Program-made: the position numbers and the translations under genes
Notes under the pieces: model-generated
Seen by the model: only the letters and a program-made list of their open reading frames with translations
What the model was told of the DNA's origin: nothing
The model's database searches: none
In this document: one piece after another, positions 16,665 through 25,373 of the stretch
Numbering within the stretch: position 1 is the stretch's first letter
Layout: every line of letters starts with the position of its first letter
DNA from: Photobacterium pectinilyticum
Lineage (GTDB): Bacteria; Pseudomonadota; Gammaproteobacteria; Enterobacterales; Vibrionaceae
Assembly (NCBI RefSeq): GCF_024357955.1
Contig: NZ_JANEYT010000008.1
Location: forward strand, 1 to 32,699
Reading direction: 5' to 3'
Length of the DNA stretch: 32,699 bases

Positions 16665-17411
16665 TTAAATGCTTGCCTTGTGTTCGCGGATAAACTCCGC
16701 CAGCAAGAATTCCTGATCGTCAGTCAGAGCTAGGTTTTCCAGGAGCTCTGGTCTTCTCAACCAAGTACGGCCCAGCGATTGTTTCAACCGCCAGCGACTA
16801 ATGTCCTTGTGATTCCCAGACAGCAAGACCTTAGGGACTTCCTGCCCGTCCAACATTTCAGGACGCGTATAATGAGGGCAATCTAGCAAACCATTTGCGA
16901 AAGAATCTTCTTCCGCCGACGCAAAGTCTCCCAGTACACCCGGCACAAACCGGACCACTGCATCCACTAAGGTCATAGCTGGTAGTTCACCACCCGTCAG
17001 CACAAAATCGCCGATAGACCATTCTTCGTCTACCTCTTGTTGGATAATGCGCTCATCTACCCCTTCATAGCGACCACAGATAAGAATCAGATTCTCATTC
17101 TGCGCCAGCTCCTCAACACCCGCTTGATCAAGCTTACGGCCCTGAGGTGACAGGTAAATGACTTTAGCCTGGCCATCTACGGACTGTTTGGCAGTATGAA
17201 TGGCATCGCGCAAAGGCTGCACCATCATCAACATACCCGGTCCGCCACCATATGGTCGGTCATCAACCGTCCGGTGTTTGTCGTGGGTAAAATCACGAGG
17301 ATTCCACGTTTCCACTGACAAAAGGCCTTTTTTTACCGCCTGGCCTGTTACCCCAAAATTGGTAATGGCATTAAACATGTCAGGAAACAGGCTGATTATG
17401 CCTACCTTCAT
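16665..17411 (-). CDS. trmD: tRNA (guanine-37-N1)-methyltransferase TrmD
   Basis: TrmD makes m1G37 in tRNAs that read CNN codons (and others with G36), preventing +1 frameshifts. It is an S-adenosylmethionine-dependent SPOUT (trefoil-knot) enzyme. The 248 residues show [25 protein letters not shown] and the knot segment [15 protein letters not shown]. It lies 21 bases downstream of rimM in the ribosomal operon. Confidence 0.98.
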   Translation of the reverse strand: MKVGIISLFPDMFNAITNFGVTGQAVKKGLLSVETWNPRDFTHDKHRTVDDRPYGGGPGMLMMVQPLRDAIHTAKQSVDGQAKVIYLSPQGRKLDQAGVEELAQNENLILICGRYEGVDERIIQQEVDEEWSIGDFVLTGGELPAMTLVDAVVRFVPGVLGDFASAEEDSFANGLLDCPHYTRPEMLDGQEVPKVLLSGNHKDISRWRLKQSLGRTWLRRPELLENLALTDDQEFLLAEFIREHKASI

Positions 17412-17432
17412 TTGTTCACCTATTACCGGGGA

Positions 17433-17981
17433 TTAAAATCCAGGATCCCAGTCAACTTCGATCCGCTGAGCAGTGCGATCAATCGACTTGATGACCTGCT
17501 CATCGAGGAACGGAATTAAACGTTCCTTCTGGCCAAAAGCATCTTTCAGGTTGGCTTTGACAACCAAAACGTCGTTGGAACCTGTTTCCAGGATGTCAGT
17601 AACTTTACCTAGGTCGTAACCTTCGGTTGTCACTACTGCCATTCCATACAACTCACGCCAGTAGAACTCGTCTTCTGACAGTGCTGGTAGTTGGTCAGCC
17701 AATGCGTAGACTTCAGCGTTAGTGAACATCTGAGCATCCTCACGGATATCCAAACCTTCTAGCTTAGCGACTAAACCCTGACCATGGCGCTTCCACGATT
17801 CAACGCGGAGCTCCTTCCACTCACCTTTGACTTTAATAAACCAAGGCTGATAGGAAAAAATGCTTTCAGCTTCTTCGGTGTAAGAAAAAACTTTGAGCCA
17901 ACCCTTGATGCCATAAGTGGAACCAAGTTTCCCAACAACAATGCGGTCTTGTGTACTCATCGCTTCTCTAATACCTGTCAT
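17433..17981 (-). CDS. rimM: Ribosome maturation factor RimM
   Basis: RimM assists 30S head assembly and binds S19. The 182 residues comprise an N-terminal RimM barrel ([19 protein letters not shown]) and a C-terminal PRC-type barrel ([38 protein letters not shown]), ending in the conserved EVDWDPGF. The given start lies 5 bases after rpsP and lacks a Shine-Dalgarno sequence. An internal ATG at 17960 (MSTQD...), with a purine-rich AGAGAAG before it, is an equally likely start. Confidence 0.96.
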   Translation of the reverse strand: MTGIREAMSTQDRIVVGKLGSTYGIKGWLKVFSYTEEAESIFSYQPWFIKVKGEWKELRVESWKRHGQGLVAKLEGLDIREDAQMFTNAEVYALADQLPALSEDEFYWRELYGMAVVTTEGYDLGKVTDILETGSNDVLVVKANLKDAFGQKERLIPFLDEQVIKSIDRTAQRIEVDWDPGF

Positions 17982-17986
17982 GCTAA

Positions 17987-18235
17987 TTAAGCCGCTTTAG
18001 CAGCGTCTTTGATTAGCTTAGCTGCGCGGTCAGACACAGTAGCGCCTAGACCAACCCAGTGGTTAACACGGTCAAGATCTAGACGTAGACGCTCTTCCTG
18101 ACCCTTAGCTAGCGGGTTGAAGAAGCCAATTTTTTCGATGTTACGACCGTCGCGTGCGCAACGTGAGTCAGCAACAACGATTTGATAAAATGGACGCTTC
18201 TTAGCGCCGTGACGTGCCAAACGAATGGTTACCAT
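17987..18235 (-). CDS. rpsP: 30S ribosomal protein S16
   Basis: First gene of the rpsP-rimM-trmD-rplS operon. The 82-residue protein begins [20 protein letters not shown] and contains [19 protein letters not shown], both diagnostic of S16. GAGGA lies before the ATG. A promoter is seen upstream at 18315-18342, and a GC-rich hairpin lies in the leader. Confidence 0.98.
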   Translation of the reverse strand: MVTIRLARHGAKKRPFYQIVVADSRCARDGRNIEKIGFFNPLAKGQEERLRLDLDRVNHWVGLGATVSDRAAKLIKDAAKAA

Positions 18236-18267
18236 ATCGTCCTCTTTGCATTACTGTAAATGAAATC

Positions 18268-18293
18268 GGCCCCGCCATGGATATAACGGGGCC
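18268..18293 (-). other. GC-rich hairpin in the rpsP leader
   Basis: GGCCCCG / CGGGGCC arms around a 12-base loop lie between the putative rpsP promoter and start codon, about 32 bases before the ATG. The following minus-strand sequence is GATTTCATTT, so it is a weak terminator at best. It may stop residual ffh transcription, attenuate rpsP, or just stabilise the 5' end. Confidence 0.45.
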
Positions 18294-18314
18294 CGTGCCA
18301 AATTAAGCTCGGGA

Positions 18315-18342
18315 ATTTTACTCTTTAAACTGACGAATGCAA
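18315..18342 (-). promoter_or_regulatory. Promoter of the rpsP operon
   Basis: On the minus strand -35 TTGCAT (complement of 18337-18342), 16 bp, -10 TAAAAT (complement of 18315-18320), about 80 bases upstream of rpsP. Confidence 0.65.
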
Positions 18343-18419
18343 CCGCTTTAGCTAAATTTTCACCAGTAAAAGAATGTTGACATACCCAAGCCCAATGTAT
18401 TTGTGGGAATTAATGCCGA

Positions 18420-19796
18420 TTAACGGCCGAACATTCCGCCCATACCACCACCCGGTGGCATCATGCCTTTCATGTTGCGCATCATGTTCTTCATGCCGCC
18501 CTTCTGCATTTTCTTCATCATCTTCTGCATCTGGGTGAATTGCTTGAGCAACCGGTTAACGTCTTGGACCTGAGTACCAGAGCCCATCGCAATACGCTTC
18601 TTGCGCGAGCCTTTAATCAGCTCAGGGCGCTGGCGCTCTTTAACCGTCATCGAGTTAATGATAGCTTCCATCTGGTTGAACATCTTGTCATCAACCTGAT
18701 CTTTGACATTGTCTGGTAGCTGGGACATACCCGGAAGTTTGTCCATCATCCCCATCATGCCGCCCATGCCTTTCATCTGCTCAAGCTGGCCGCGGAAGTC
18801 TTCAAGGTCAAAGCCTTTCTTTTCCTTGAATTTCTTGGCCAGTTTCTCGGCTTTTTCCTTATCGACATTACGCTCTAAATCTTCGATAAGCGACAGTACG
18901 TCACCCATACCAAGGATACGTGAGGCAACACGGTCAGGGTGGAAAGGTTCTAAGGCATCGGTTTTCTCACCAATACCCAGGAATTTAATCGGCTTACCGG
19001 TAATGTGGCGCACAGACAGCGCAGCACCACCACGGGCGTCACCGTCAACCTTGGTTAGGATCACACCGGTCAGTGGCAGGGCTTCGTCGAAGGCTTTGGC
19101 CGTATTGGCCGCATCCTGACCTGTCATGGCATCGACCACGAACAGGGTTTCCACTGGATTGATGGCCTTGTGGACATCTTTGATCTCGTCCATCATTTCG
19201 CTGTCGACATGCAAGCGACCTGCAGTATCGACAATCAGGACATCATAAAACTTGAGCTTCGCTTCGGCATGAGCTGCCGTAACGATGTCAACCGGCTTCT
19301 GGTCAGCCGTGGATGGGAAGAAATCCACACCCAAATCACCAGCCAGGGTTTCTAACTGTTTGATCGCCGCCGGGCGGTATACGTCGGCAGACACCACCAG
19401 CACTTTTTTCTTCTTGCGCTCTTTCAGCAGCTTACTCAGCTTACCAACACTGGTCGTTTTACCCGCACCCTGTAGACCGGCCATCAGAATAACCGCTGGC
19501 GGCTGGCTCGCAAGGTTCAGGTCTTCATTACCTTCACCCATGACCGCTTCAAGCTCGGCCTGAACGATCTTGATGAACTCCTGACCCGGTGTCAGACTTT
19601 TCGATACCTCAGTACCTACCGCGCGTTCTTTTACACGCTTGACGAAGTCACGGACAACAGGAAGCGCAACATCAGCTTCGAGTAACGCCATACGTACTTC
19701 ACGCAGCGTATCCTTGATGTTGTCGTCCGTCAGGCGGCCACGGCCACTGACATTCTTAAGCGTTCGCGATAAACGCTCCGTTAAATTTTCGAACAT
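18420..19796 (-). CDS. ffh: Signal recognition particle protein Ffh (SRP54)
   Basis: Ffh is the GTPase that, with 4.5S RNA, binds signal sequences emerging from the ribosome and docks on FtsY for co-translational membrane insertion. The 458 residues comprise an N-domain (1-about 88) and a G-domain with P-loop GLQGAGKT (107-114), DTAGR near 190 and TKVDGDARGG. The methionine-rich M-domain (about 328-458) ends in repeated MMKKMQKGGMKNMMRNMKGMMPPGGG. The Shine-Dalgarno sequence is weak. It is divergent from ypjD and followed by the rpsP operon. Confidence 0.98.
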   Translation of the reverse strand: MFENLTERLSRTLKNVSGRGRLTDDNIKDTLREVRMALLEADVALPVVRDFVKRVKERAVGTEVSKSLTPGQEFIKIVQAELEAVMGEGNEDLNLASQPPAVILMAGLQGAGKTTSVGKLSKLLKERKKKKVLVVSADVYRPAAIKQLETLAGDLGVDFFPSTADQKPVDIVTAAHAEAKLKFYDVLIVDTAGRLHVDSEMMDEIKDVHKAINPVETLFVVDAMTGQDAANTAKAFDEALPLTGVILTKVDGDARGGAALSVRHITGKPIKFLGIGEKTDALEPFHPDRVASRILGMGDVLSLIEDLERNVDKEKAEKLAKKFKEKKGFDLEDFRGQLEQMKGMGGMMGMMDKLPGMSQLPDNVKDQVDDKMFNQMEAIINSMTVKERQRPELIKGSRKKRIAMGSGTQVQDVNRLLKQFTQMQKMMKKMQKGGMKNMMRNMKGMMPPGGGMGGMFGR

Positions 19797-19838
19797 GTGC
19801 TACTCGCTCGTTACGCAACTAATCGGTATGATCTTGCT

Positions 19839-19970
19839 AGTATAACGCAATCCATACCCTGCTTTCATGCCCTGACGGACACTTTCACTGTGATATCCCC
19901 TGATAAAACCGCCTCGGTAGGCTATTGATCTCGCTTTATCATGGCGGGCAGACGGCTAGCAAGGTATAAT
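19839..19970. promoter_or_regulatory. Divergent promoter region ffh / ypjD
   Basis: On the plus strand a perfect TATAAT (19965-19970) lies 36 bases before ypjD but lacks a good -35. On the minus strand TATACT (complement of 19839-19844) is the best -10 for ffh, also with a poor -35. Only the -10 elements are convincing. Confidence 0.4.
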
Positions 19971-20006
19971 TGCGAACTCTTACCATCTTAAATAGTTAAG
20001 TTTACT

Positions 20007-20804
20007 ATGGATATGTTGATTGCCGTAATGGCGGCATGCCTTTACTTTCTTGCCCTAGGGCTGGTTGTACCGGGGCTCACCAACAGCAATGGCATCAAGA
20101 CCAAGCCGGTCTTTGTTTTCGCCGTGGCCGCTATTGCCCTTCATATCCTGCTGCTCAAAGATCTCATTCTGGGTGGACAGGGACAAAATCTCAGTATTTT
20201 AAACGTGGCCTCGCTGATCAGTTTACTGATTGCAACGATTACCACTGGCGCGATGTTAAAGATGCGGGTCTGGTTCCTGCTGCCTATCGTCTACAGCTTT
20301 GCAGCAATTAACCTTACCGCCGCCACTTTCCTTCCGGGCGCCTTTATTACTCACCTGGAAACCCATCCAGAAGTGCTGCTGCATATCTCTCTGGCGCTGT
20401 TCTCTTATTCGACCCTGATGATTGCAACCCTGTATGCGATACAACTGGCTTGGTTGGATCACAAGCTGAAAAACAAGAAGAGCCTGGTGATTAATCCGAA
20501 CATCCCTCCTTTAATGATGGTCGAGCGTCAGCTTTTCAAGATCATTTTGGTCGGTACCTCGCTATTAACCGTCACGTTGGTGACCGGATTTATCTTTATT
20601 CAAGATATGCTGGCACAAGGCAAGACCCACAAAGCCATCTTTTCTCTGCTGGCATGGTGTGTTTATTCTGTCTTGTTGTGGGGACATTACCAGAGAGGAT
20701 GGCGTGGACGCCGTGTGGTCTGGGTTAGTCTGGTCGGCGCATTCCTATTGACACTGGCCTATTTCGGTAGCCGCTTCGTCAAAGAAATTATCATTGGGGT
20801 ATAA
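20007..20804 (+). CDS. ypjD: YpjD-type inner membrane protein (CcsA/HemX-like cytochrome c assembly domain)
   Basis: This 265-residue polytopic membrane protein has about eight hydrophobic segments. It contains the family stretch ETHPEVLLHISLALFSYSTLMIATLYAIQLAWLD and the C-terminal HYQRGWRGRRV. The domain is shared with the haem-handling proteins CcsA and HemX, but the role of YpjD itself is not established. Reports in E. coli link the ypjD-corB pair to divalent cation transport. The order ffh / ypjD-corB is the same as in E. coli. Confidence 0.88.
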   Translation: MDMLIAVMAACLYFLALGLVVPGLTNSNGIKTKPVFVFAVAAIALHILLLKDLILGGQGQNLSILNVASLISLLIATITTGAMLKMRVWFLLPIVYSFAAINLTAATFLPGAFITHLETHPEVLLHISLALFSYSTLMIATLYAIQLAWLDHKLKNKKSLVINPNIPPLMMVERQLFKIILVGTSLLTVTLVTGFIFIQDMLAQGKTHKAIFSLLAWCVYSVLLWGHYQRGWRGRRVVWVSLVGAFLLTLAYFGSRFVKEIIIGV

Positions 20805-20882
20805 ATTACGTGTCCCATTCATTGACACCCAGTGAGTCTGGGTACAAAGTTCAAGTAACAGAAACGTTAAGGAAATAGGTTT

Positions 20883-22160
20883 TTGGACGATATATCCACG
20901 GGACTTTTATTCTCCCTCTTGATATTACTTCTTGTTATTTCCGGTTATTTTTCCGGTTCTGAAACCGGAATGATGGCCCTCAACCGCTACAAACTGCGGC
21001 ACTTGGCCAACCAGGGACACCGCGGGGCCAAGCGGGTTGAAAAACTCCTGTCGCGTCCCGATAGGCTGATCGGCCTGATACTGATCGGCAACAACCTAGT
21101 CAATATTCTCGCTTCCGCCATCGCCACCATTCTCGGTATGCGTCTCTATGGCGATATGGGGGTAGCCATCGCCACCGGTGCTCTGACCTTAGTCGTACTG
21201 GTGTTTGCTGAGGTGACCCCGAAAACCCTTGCCGCCCTTTACCCTGAACGTGTCTCTTACGCCAGTAGCGTCGTATTGCAACTACTGATGAAGCTGCTTT
21301 ATCCGCTGGTCTGGTTTGTTAACGGCATTACCAATGGCTTCCTGATCTTGCTCGGTTTGCGGGTTGATAATGCCAACAATGGCAAGCTCAGCTCGGAAGA
21401 GCTACGAACCGTGGTAAACGAAGCCGGAGGCCTGATCCCTCGCCGTCACCAGGACATGCTGCTGTCAATCCTCGACTTGGAAAATGTCACCGTGGAAGAT
21501 TTGATGGTGCCGCGCAGCGAAATTGCCGCCATCAATGTCAACGATGACTGGAAATCGATTGTCCGCCAGCTTAGCCACTCCGCCCATGGTCGCATTGTGC
21601 TGTTCCGAGACAATATCGATGAAGTGGTCGGCATGCTGCGGGTGCGCGAGGCCTACCGCCTGATGATGGACAAGAATGACTTCAGCAAAGAAAACCTGCT
21701 GCGAGCAGCGGACGAGGTCTACTTCATCCCGGAAGGGACACCACTCAATATCCAGCTGCTGAAGTTCCAACGCAATAAAGAGCGCATTGGCCTGATTGTC
21801 GATGAATACGGTGATATCCAGGGCCTGATCACCTTGGAAGATATCTTGGAAGAGATTGTAGGTGAATTTACCACTTCTATCAGTCCGACTCTGGCTGAGG
21901 AAATCACCCCGCAGCCTGACGGTAGCCTGATGATTGAAGGCAGTGCCAATATCCGGGATCTCAACAAGAGTCTTAACTGGGGGCTACCGACCGATGGCCC
22001 GCGTACCCTCAACGGCTTGATTCTGGAGCACCTGGAAGACATTCCCGACAGCCAGATCAGCATCGAGGTTTCCGGCTACCAGATGGAGATCATCGAGGTC
22101 TCTGGCAATATGATCAAGCAAGTTCGGGTGCTCCCCAACCAGCTAAAGAAGACGGGCTGA
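20883..22160 (+). CDS. corB: CNNM/CorC-family protein CorB (YfjD), Mg2+/Co2+ efflux related
   Basis: CorB proteins are CNNM-like membrane proteins linked to Mg2+ and Co2+ efflux. In the 425 residues the DUF21 membrane domain (about 1-190) has the conserved SGSETGMMALNRYKLRHL and RLIGLILIGNNLVNILAS. A CBS pair (about 205-335) follows with MVPRSEI and EYGDIQGLITLEDILEEIVG. The C-terminal CorC/HlyC domain is about 345-425. The start is TTG: AAGGA lies 8-9 bases before it, and MDDIST aligns with MEHIST of E. coli YfjD. Co-oriented with ypjD 78 bases upstream. Confidence 0.94.
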   Translation: MDDISTGLLFSLLILLLVISGYFSGSETGMMALNRYKLRHLANQGHRGAKRVEKLLSRPDRLIGLILIGNNLVNILASAIATILGMRLYGDMGVAIATGALTLVVLVFAEVTPKTLAALYPERVSYASSVVLQLLMKLLYPLVWFVNGITNGFLILLGLRVDNANNGKLSSEELRTVVNEAGGLIPRRHQDMLLSILDLENVTVEDLMVPRSEIAAINVNDDWKSIVRQLSHSAHGRIVLFRDNIDEVVGMLRVREAYRLMMDKNDFSKENLLRAADEVYFIPEGTPLNIQLLKFQRNKERIGLIVDEYGDIQGLITLEDILEEIVGEFTTSISPTLAEEITPQPDGSLMIEGSANIRDLNKSLNWGLPTDGPRTLNGLILEHLEDIPDSQISIEVSGYQMEIIEVSGNMIKQVRVLPNQLKKTG

Positions 22161-22191
22161 TCTTAGTATCAGCCTAAGCGACAGATACAGT

Positions 22192-22218
22192 AAAGCCGAC
22201 ATTATCGCCGGCTTTTTA
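22192..22218. terminator. Terminator between corB and luxS
   Basis: AAAGCCG / CGGCTTT stem followed on the plus strand by TTTATT, ending corB. On the minus strand it lies just after luxS and is followed by a weaker T-run. Confidence 0.75.
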
Positions 22219-22243
22219 TTGGCTGAACAGTCGCTGATCTGCG

Positions 22244-22762
22244 TTATTTTACACTTAGATCTTGCAACATAGCCTCTGGCAGAGCCAGCTCATCATTTTG
22301 GTTCACGGCAATACCCTGCTCAATAATATGGCGGGCAATTGCCTGTGCTTCCTCTAACGAGTGCATGCTGTAAGTTCCGCACTGGTACTCGTTCAGCTCG
22401 GGGATCTTGTCCTGCGACTCAACCTTCAGTACATCTTCCATCGCCGCAGTCCAGCTCTCGGCAACTCGTTGCTCGGTCGGGGTACCGATCAAGCTCATGT
22501 AGAAACCGGTCCGACACCCCATTGGCGAAATATCGATAATTTCTACCTGATCAGAATTTAGGTGATCACGCATGAAGCCGGCATACAAGTGCTCAAGAGT
22601 ATGGATCCCGCGCTCACTGAGGATATCTGCGTTAGGACGACAGAAACGCAGGTCGAAAACAGTAATAGTATCGCCTTTCGGTGTCTGCATGGTCTTGGCT
22701 ACCCGTACAGCCGGAGCATGCATACGAGTGTGGTCAACGGTGAAACTATCTAATAGTGGCAT
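22244..22762 (-). CDS. luxS: S-ribosylhomocysteine lyase LuxS
   Basis: LuxS cleaves S-ribosylhomocysteine to homocysteine and DPD, the precursor of autoinducer-2, in the activated methyl cycle. From the chosen ATG the protein has 172 residues beginning [14 protein letters not shown], the family start. A longer frame to 22789 would add nine residues with no support. Metal ligands His54 and His58 (HTLEH) and Cys128 (YQCGTYS) are present, with catalytic Cys83 (MGCRTGFY) and Glu57. AAGGA lies before this ATG. Confidence 0.97.
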   Translation of the reverse strand: MPLLDSFTVDHTRMHAPAVRVAKTMQTPKGDTITVFDLRFCRPNADILSERGIHTLEHLYAGFMRDHLNSDQVEIIDISPMGCRTGFYMSLIGTPTEQRVAESWTAAMEDVLKVESQDKIPELNEYQCGTYSMHSLEEAQAIARHIIEQGIAVNQNDELALPEAMLQDLSVK

Positions 22763-22817
22763 TGCTTCCTTACTCCTTGGCCTTAGCACCGGTGATTAAA
22801 GCACTCCGATGCATTCA

Positions 22818-22846
22818 TTATTAAAAGTTATATCACACCACGGCAA
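22818..22846 (-). promoter_or_regulatory. Promoter of luxS
   Basis: On the minus strand -35 TTGCCG, 17 bp, -10 TAATAA, about 55 bases upstream of the luxS ATG and clear of the SLT gene. Confidence 0.55.
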
Positions 22847-22885
22847 CCCAGCAAGTGGGTTTTGCGATCGCCTGGTAGCCTCTCG

Positions 22886-23527
22886 CTAGAACGGCCACCA
22901 GCTGCGGTTATTTTCCAGCTCTTGGCGGCACTGCTTGAGCTGCCAGCCATAATCTTTGGCCTGCTGTTCAACACGACGAGAAACCTTCAGCAACGTCGGC
23001 TTGGACTTATAAGTCCCGCGACGGTAACCTCCCCGACCATCGTGGTAGGCAAGATACTGGTTATAGGTATCCCATTTCGAAATCCCGAGCTGACGCTGGG
23101 TTTCATGGGTGTACCAGCCAATAAACATCAATGAGTCGGAAAAATTAGTGCGGGAGCCACCATTTCGTGTTGCCTTTTGATAATCAGACCAAGCCGGGTC
23201 CTGCGCTTGCGCATAACCATAGGCGCTACTGACCCGCCCCCATGGGATAAAGCCCAGCACATACTTTTTCGGCGGTCTGGCATCATGACGAAAACTACTT
23301 TCCTGCTTCACAAATGCCATGGCAACCTGCATCGGTGTGCCCCACTCTTCTTCCATATCCAACGCGGATTTATACCATTTCGGGTGCTCACGGAAGATAT
23401 TGCACAAATTGTTTTGATCTTGGGGAGGGGGCGTCGCACAGCCGGAAAGAATCGCTGCAGCACTGAGGAGAAGTGCCAAACGGCAATACCTCGATTTAAC
23501 AAACTTAAATGGGGATTGGGCAAACAT
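22886..23527 (-). CDS. Lipoprotein with transglycosylase (SLT-like) domain
   Basis: This is a probable periplasmic, membrane-anchored lytic transglycosylase-like protein. In its 213 residues the signal ends at the lipobox ILSGC, with Cys30. The following domain shows the SLT pattern: Glu76 in VKQESSF as catalytic candidate, SSAYGYAQAQDPAW, and YNQYLAYHDGRGGY. It lacks a separate substrate-recognition domain. A second frame starting at 23523 is a shadow. It sits between luxS and gshA, where E. coli has no such gene. Its start codon abuts the -35 of the divergent small RNA promoter. Confidence 0.85.
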   Translation of the reverse strand: MFAQSPFKFVKSRYCRLALLLSAAAILSGCATPPPQDQNNLCNIFREHPKWYKSALDMEEEWGTPMQVAMAFVKQESSFRHDARPPKKYVLGFIPWGRVSSAYGYAQAQDPAWSDYQKATRNGGSRTNFSDSLMFIGWYTHETQRQLGISKWDTYNQYLAYHDGRGGYRRGTYKSKPTLLKVSRRVEQQAKDYGWQLKQCRQELENNRSWWPF

Positions 23528-23555
23528 GGAACTTCACGCCATCCTTGTGGTCTGA
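23528..23555 (+). promoter_or_regulatory. Sigma-E promoter of the MicA-like small RNA
   Basis: A perfect -35 GGAACTT (23528-23534), 16 bp, and -10 TCTGA (23551-23555) match the extracytoplasmic-stress sigma factor consensus (GGAACTT-N15/16-TCNNA). They face the small RNA, not any protein gene. Confidence 0.87.
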
Positions 23556-23561
23556 ATCTAT

Positions 23562-23633
23562 GATAGTTAGCTAATGGCGACTATCATCCCTGCGAAATGA
23601 ATTATCGGGCAGCAAGGTCGCTGCCCTCTTTTT
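23562..23633 (+). ncRNA. micA: MicA-like sigma-E-dependent small RNA
   Basis: A transcript starting 5-8 bases after the sigma-E -10 and ending in the T-run after the GGGCAGC-aaggtc-GCTGCCC hairpin (23607-23626) would be about 72 bases, the length of E. coli MicA. It contains ATCATCCCTG (23583-23592) and a following ATGAA, both found in that order in E. coli MicA as I recall it. Its position beside gshA and near luxS, antisense in orientation to both, is the micA location in enterobacteria. MicA represses ompA and other envelope genes with Hfq. A possible 5' stem is GATAGT / ACTATC (23562-23585). The 3' end touches the gshA stop codon on the other strand. The exact 5' end is inferred. Confidence 0.82.
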
Positions 23634-25199
23634 TTATTTTATATCAGCAAAATACGCATCAAGAAAAGCATCAAAAGACAGCTCATCGCTGTTTTCGATT
23701 AGCTTTTGCCGCTCAACAGATTCCGCCGCTTCCTGCTCGAACATATCCGAAGAATAAAACTGATACTGGCGTTCATTCAAACTTGCGGCATGGGCTGCTG
23801 CCAAGCTTTGCCCCACCGAACCAATTCCGTTATTTTCACGGAGCGCATCAAGCAACTGTGCCGACAGGGTCAGCTCGGGCTGTTCAATCCAGGTCTGCAG
23901 GCGAGCCAATGTCTCTTGATAAGCATCAGAACCGGCAGCGGCATCCATGGCCTTGGCTACATCGGCAAGCTCAGCAAAGACACGGGTACCCCAATCCTGA
24001 ACTGACAAACGCTCACCATTACAGCCGATTTTCAGCATGAGATCCGGGTTGCGACCATCGAGAACCACACGATTCCAGTTATCACGCCAGCACGCCAGCT
24101 CTGCGTCATCCATCGATGCCGATGGCGACAGCACTGCCCAAGTCAGGAACATATCCAAGAAGCGCACCTGATCAGCAGTAATACCGATTGGGCTGAATGG
24201 ATTCACGTCCAGTGAACGAACTTCAATATATTCGACGCCACCACGGCTCAAGGCCTCAGATGGCTTCTCACCATTTTTGGCAACACGCTTAGGTCGGATT
24301 GGCGCATACAGTTCATTTTCAATCTGCAGCACATTGTCATTCAGCTGGCGGTATTCACCATCAACTTTTACCCCGAGTTTGGCAAACTCAGTCGATGGCG
24401 TGCGGATTGCCTTTTTCAGGCCATCCAAATATTGCTCCAAGCCATTAAAGCCAATCTTCAGCGAGCTTTGTTCATGGTTGGTATAACCCAAATCGCTCAG
24501 GCGAAGCGCCGTGGCGTTGGGCAAAAAGTAGGTACCGCATCCGATCTTCTCGAAATCCAGTTTCGATTCGGTATTCTCGAGGAAAGATCCACACAGTGCC
24601 GGGGATGCCCCGAACAGGTAAGGGATCAGCCAGCCAAAGCGGTAGTAGTTGCGGATCAAACCGAAGTAGGCGTCAGAAACCGCATCTTGTCGCTCTTGTT
24701 CTGGTTGCTCACCAAACAGTGTGTCCCAAAAACTATCCGGAAAAGAAAAGTTAAAGTGTACCCCGGAAATAACCTGCATGATGCTGCCATAACGGCGCTT
24801 CAGGCCTTCACGGTACAAGGTTTTCATCTTGCCGCTGTTTGAGCTGCCGTACTGGGCCAAGTTGATGTCATCTTGATCACCGACCACGCATGGCATCGAC
24901 ATCGGCCAGAGTTTTTCATCGCCCAGTTTGCTGTAGGTAAACTGGTGGATGTCACTTAGCTGTGACAACAGGTGATCAACATTCTGAGAAACCGGCGTAA
25001 TAAATTCCAGCAATGGCTCGGCAAAATCTGTCGTCACCCATTTGTTAGTCAACGCTGATCCCAGCTCCGCCGGATGAGGCTCGCTAGACAGTTTGCCATT
25101 TGGGGTAATACGCAAGGCTTCGCGCTCAAGACCTCGCCCTAATAGGGTCAGGGCATCAGGATTAGCCGCAACCTTTTGCAGCCTCTGTGAAAAATCCAT
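23634..25199 (-). CDS. gshA: Glutamate-cysteine ligase GshA
   Basis: GshA catalyses the first and rate-limiting step of glutathione synthesis, ATP + Glu + Cys to gamma-glutamylcysteine. The 521 residues are a proteobacterial type 1 enzyme: [43 protein letters not shown] and SGVHFNFSF are diagnostic. The central [34 protein letters not shown] is also conserved. The ATG at 25199 (MDFSQ) is preferred over the TTG at 25214, because homologues start near here. Its Shine-Dalgarno sequence is poor. No clear terminator on its own strand is seen: the hairpin beyond the stop codon has its T-run on the other strand. Confidence 0.97.
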   Translation of the reverse strand: MDFSQRLQKVAANPDALTLLGRGLEREALRITPNGKLSSEPHPAELGSALTNKWVTTDFAEPLLEFITPVSQNVDHLLSQLSDIHQFTYSKLGDEKLWPMSMPCVVGDQDDINLAQYGSSNSGKMKTLYREGLKRRYGSIMQVISGVHFNFSFPDSFWDTLFGEQPEQERQDAVSDAYFGLIRNYYRFGWLIPYLFGASPALCGSFLENTESKLDFEKIGCGTYFLPNATALRLSDLGYTNHEQSSLKIGFNGLEQYLDGLKKAIRTPSTEFAKLGVKVDGEYRQLNDNVLQIENELYAPIRPKRVAKNGEKPSEALSRGGVEYIEVRSLDVNPFSPIGITADQVRFLDMFLTWAVLSPSASMDDAELACWRDNWNRVVLDGRNPDLMLKIGCNGERLSVQDWGTRVFAELADVAKAMDAAAGSDAYQETLARLQTWIEQPELTLSAQLLDALRENNGIGSVGQSLAAAHAASLNERQYQFYSSDMFEQEAAESVERQKLIENSDELSFDAFLDAYFADIK

Positions 25200-25250
25200 C
25201 ACTGTTATTCTCAATCATCAACAACTCAGTCCGGTAGATTAATCATAATT

Positions 25251-25269
25251 GATACTGATTACCATGATT
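25251..25269. promoter_or_regulatory. Fur-box-like site upstream of gshA
   Basis: GATACTGATTACCATGATT agrees with the 19-base Fur box (GATAATGATWATCATTATC) at about 15 positions. It lies about 50 bases upstream of gshA, near a possible minus-strand -10 (TATGAT). AT-rich promoter DNA gives such matches by chance at times, so binding is unproven. Confidence 0.35.
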
Positions 25270-25337
25270 ATTGCATCGAAACTCTTTTACCTATGAGTAA
25301 CAATCACAACTAACGGAATAATAGTAAAACTCAATTC

Positions 25338-25365
25338 AAATAATAAAGCCGGCACAAGGCCGGCT
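25338..25365 (-). terminator. Terminator of the M16 protease gene
   Basis: AGCCGGC-cttgt-GCCGGCT hairpin on the minus strand followed by TTATTATTT, just after the stop codon. Confidence 0.88.
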
Positions 25366-25373
25366 CTCATCGG

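Noticed and set aside
22763..22789. Nine-residue N-terminal extension of LuxS
   Set aside because: LuxS proteins start at MPLLDSF, and a ribosome binding site precedes that ATG.
23607..23632. Hairpin after gshA as the gshA terminator
   Set aside because: The T-run is on the plus strand. On the minus strand it is followed by GATAATTCATTT, so it fits the small RNA, not gshA.
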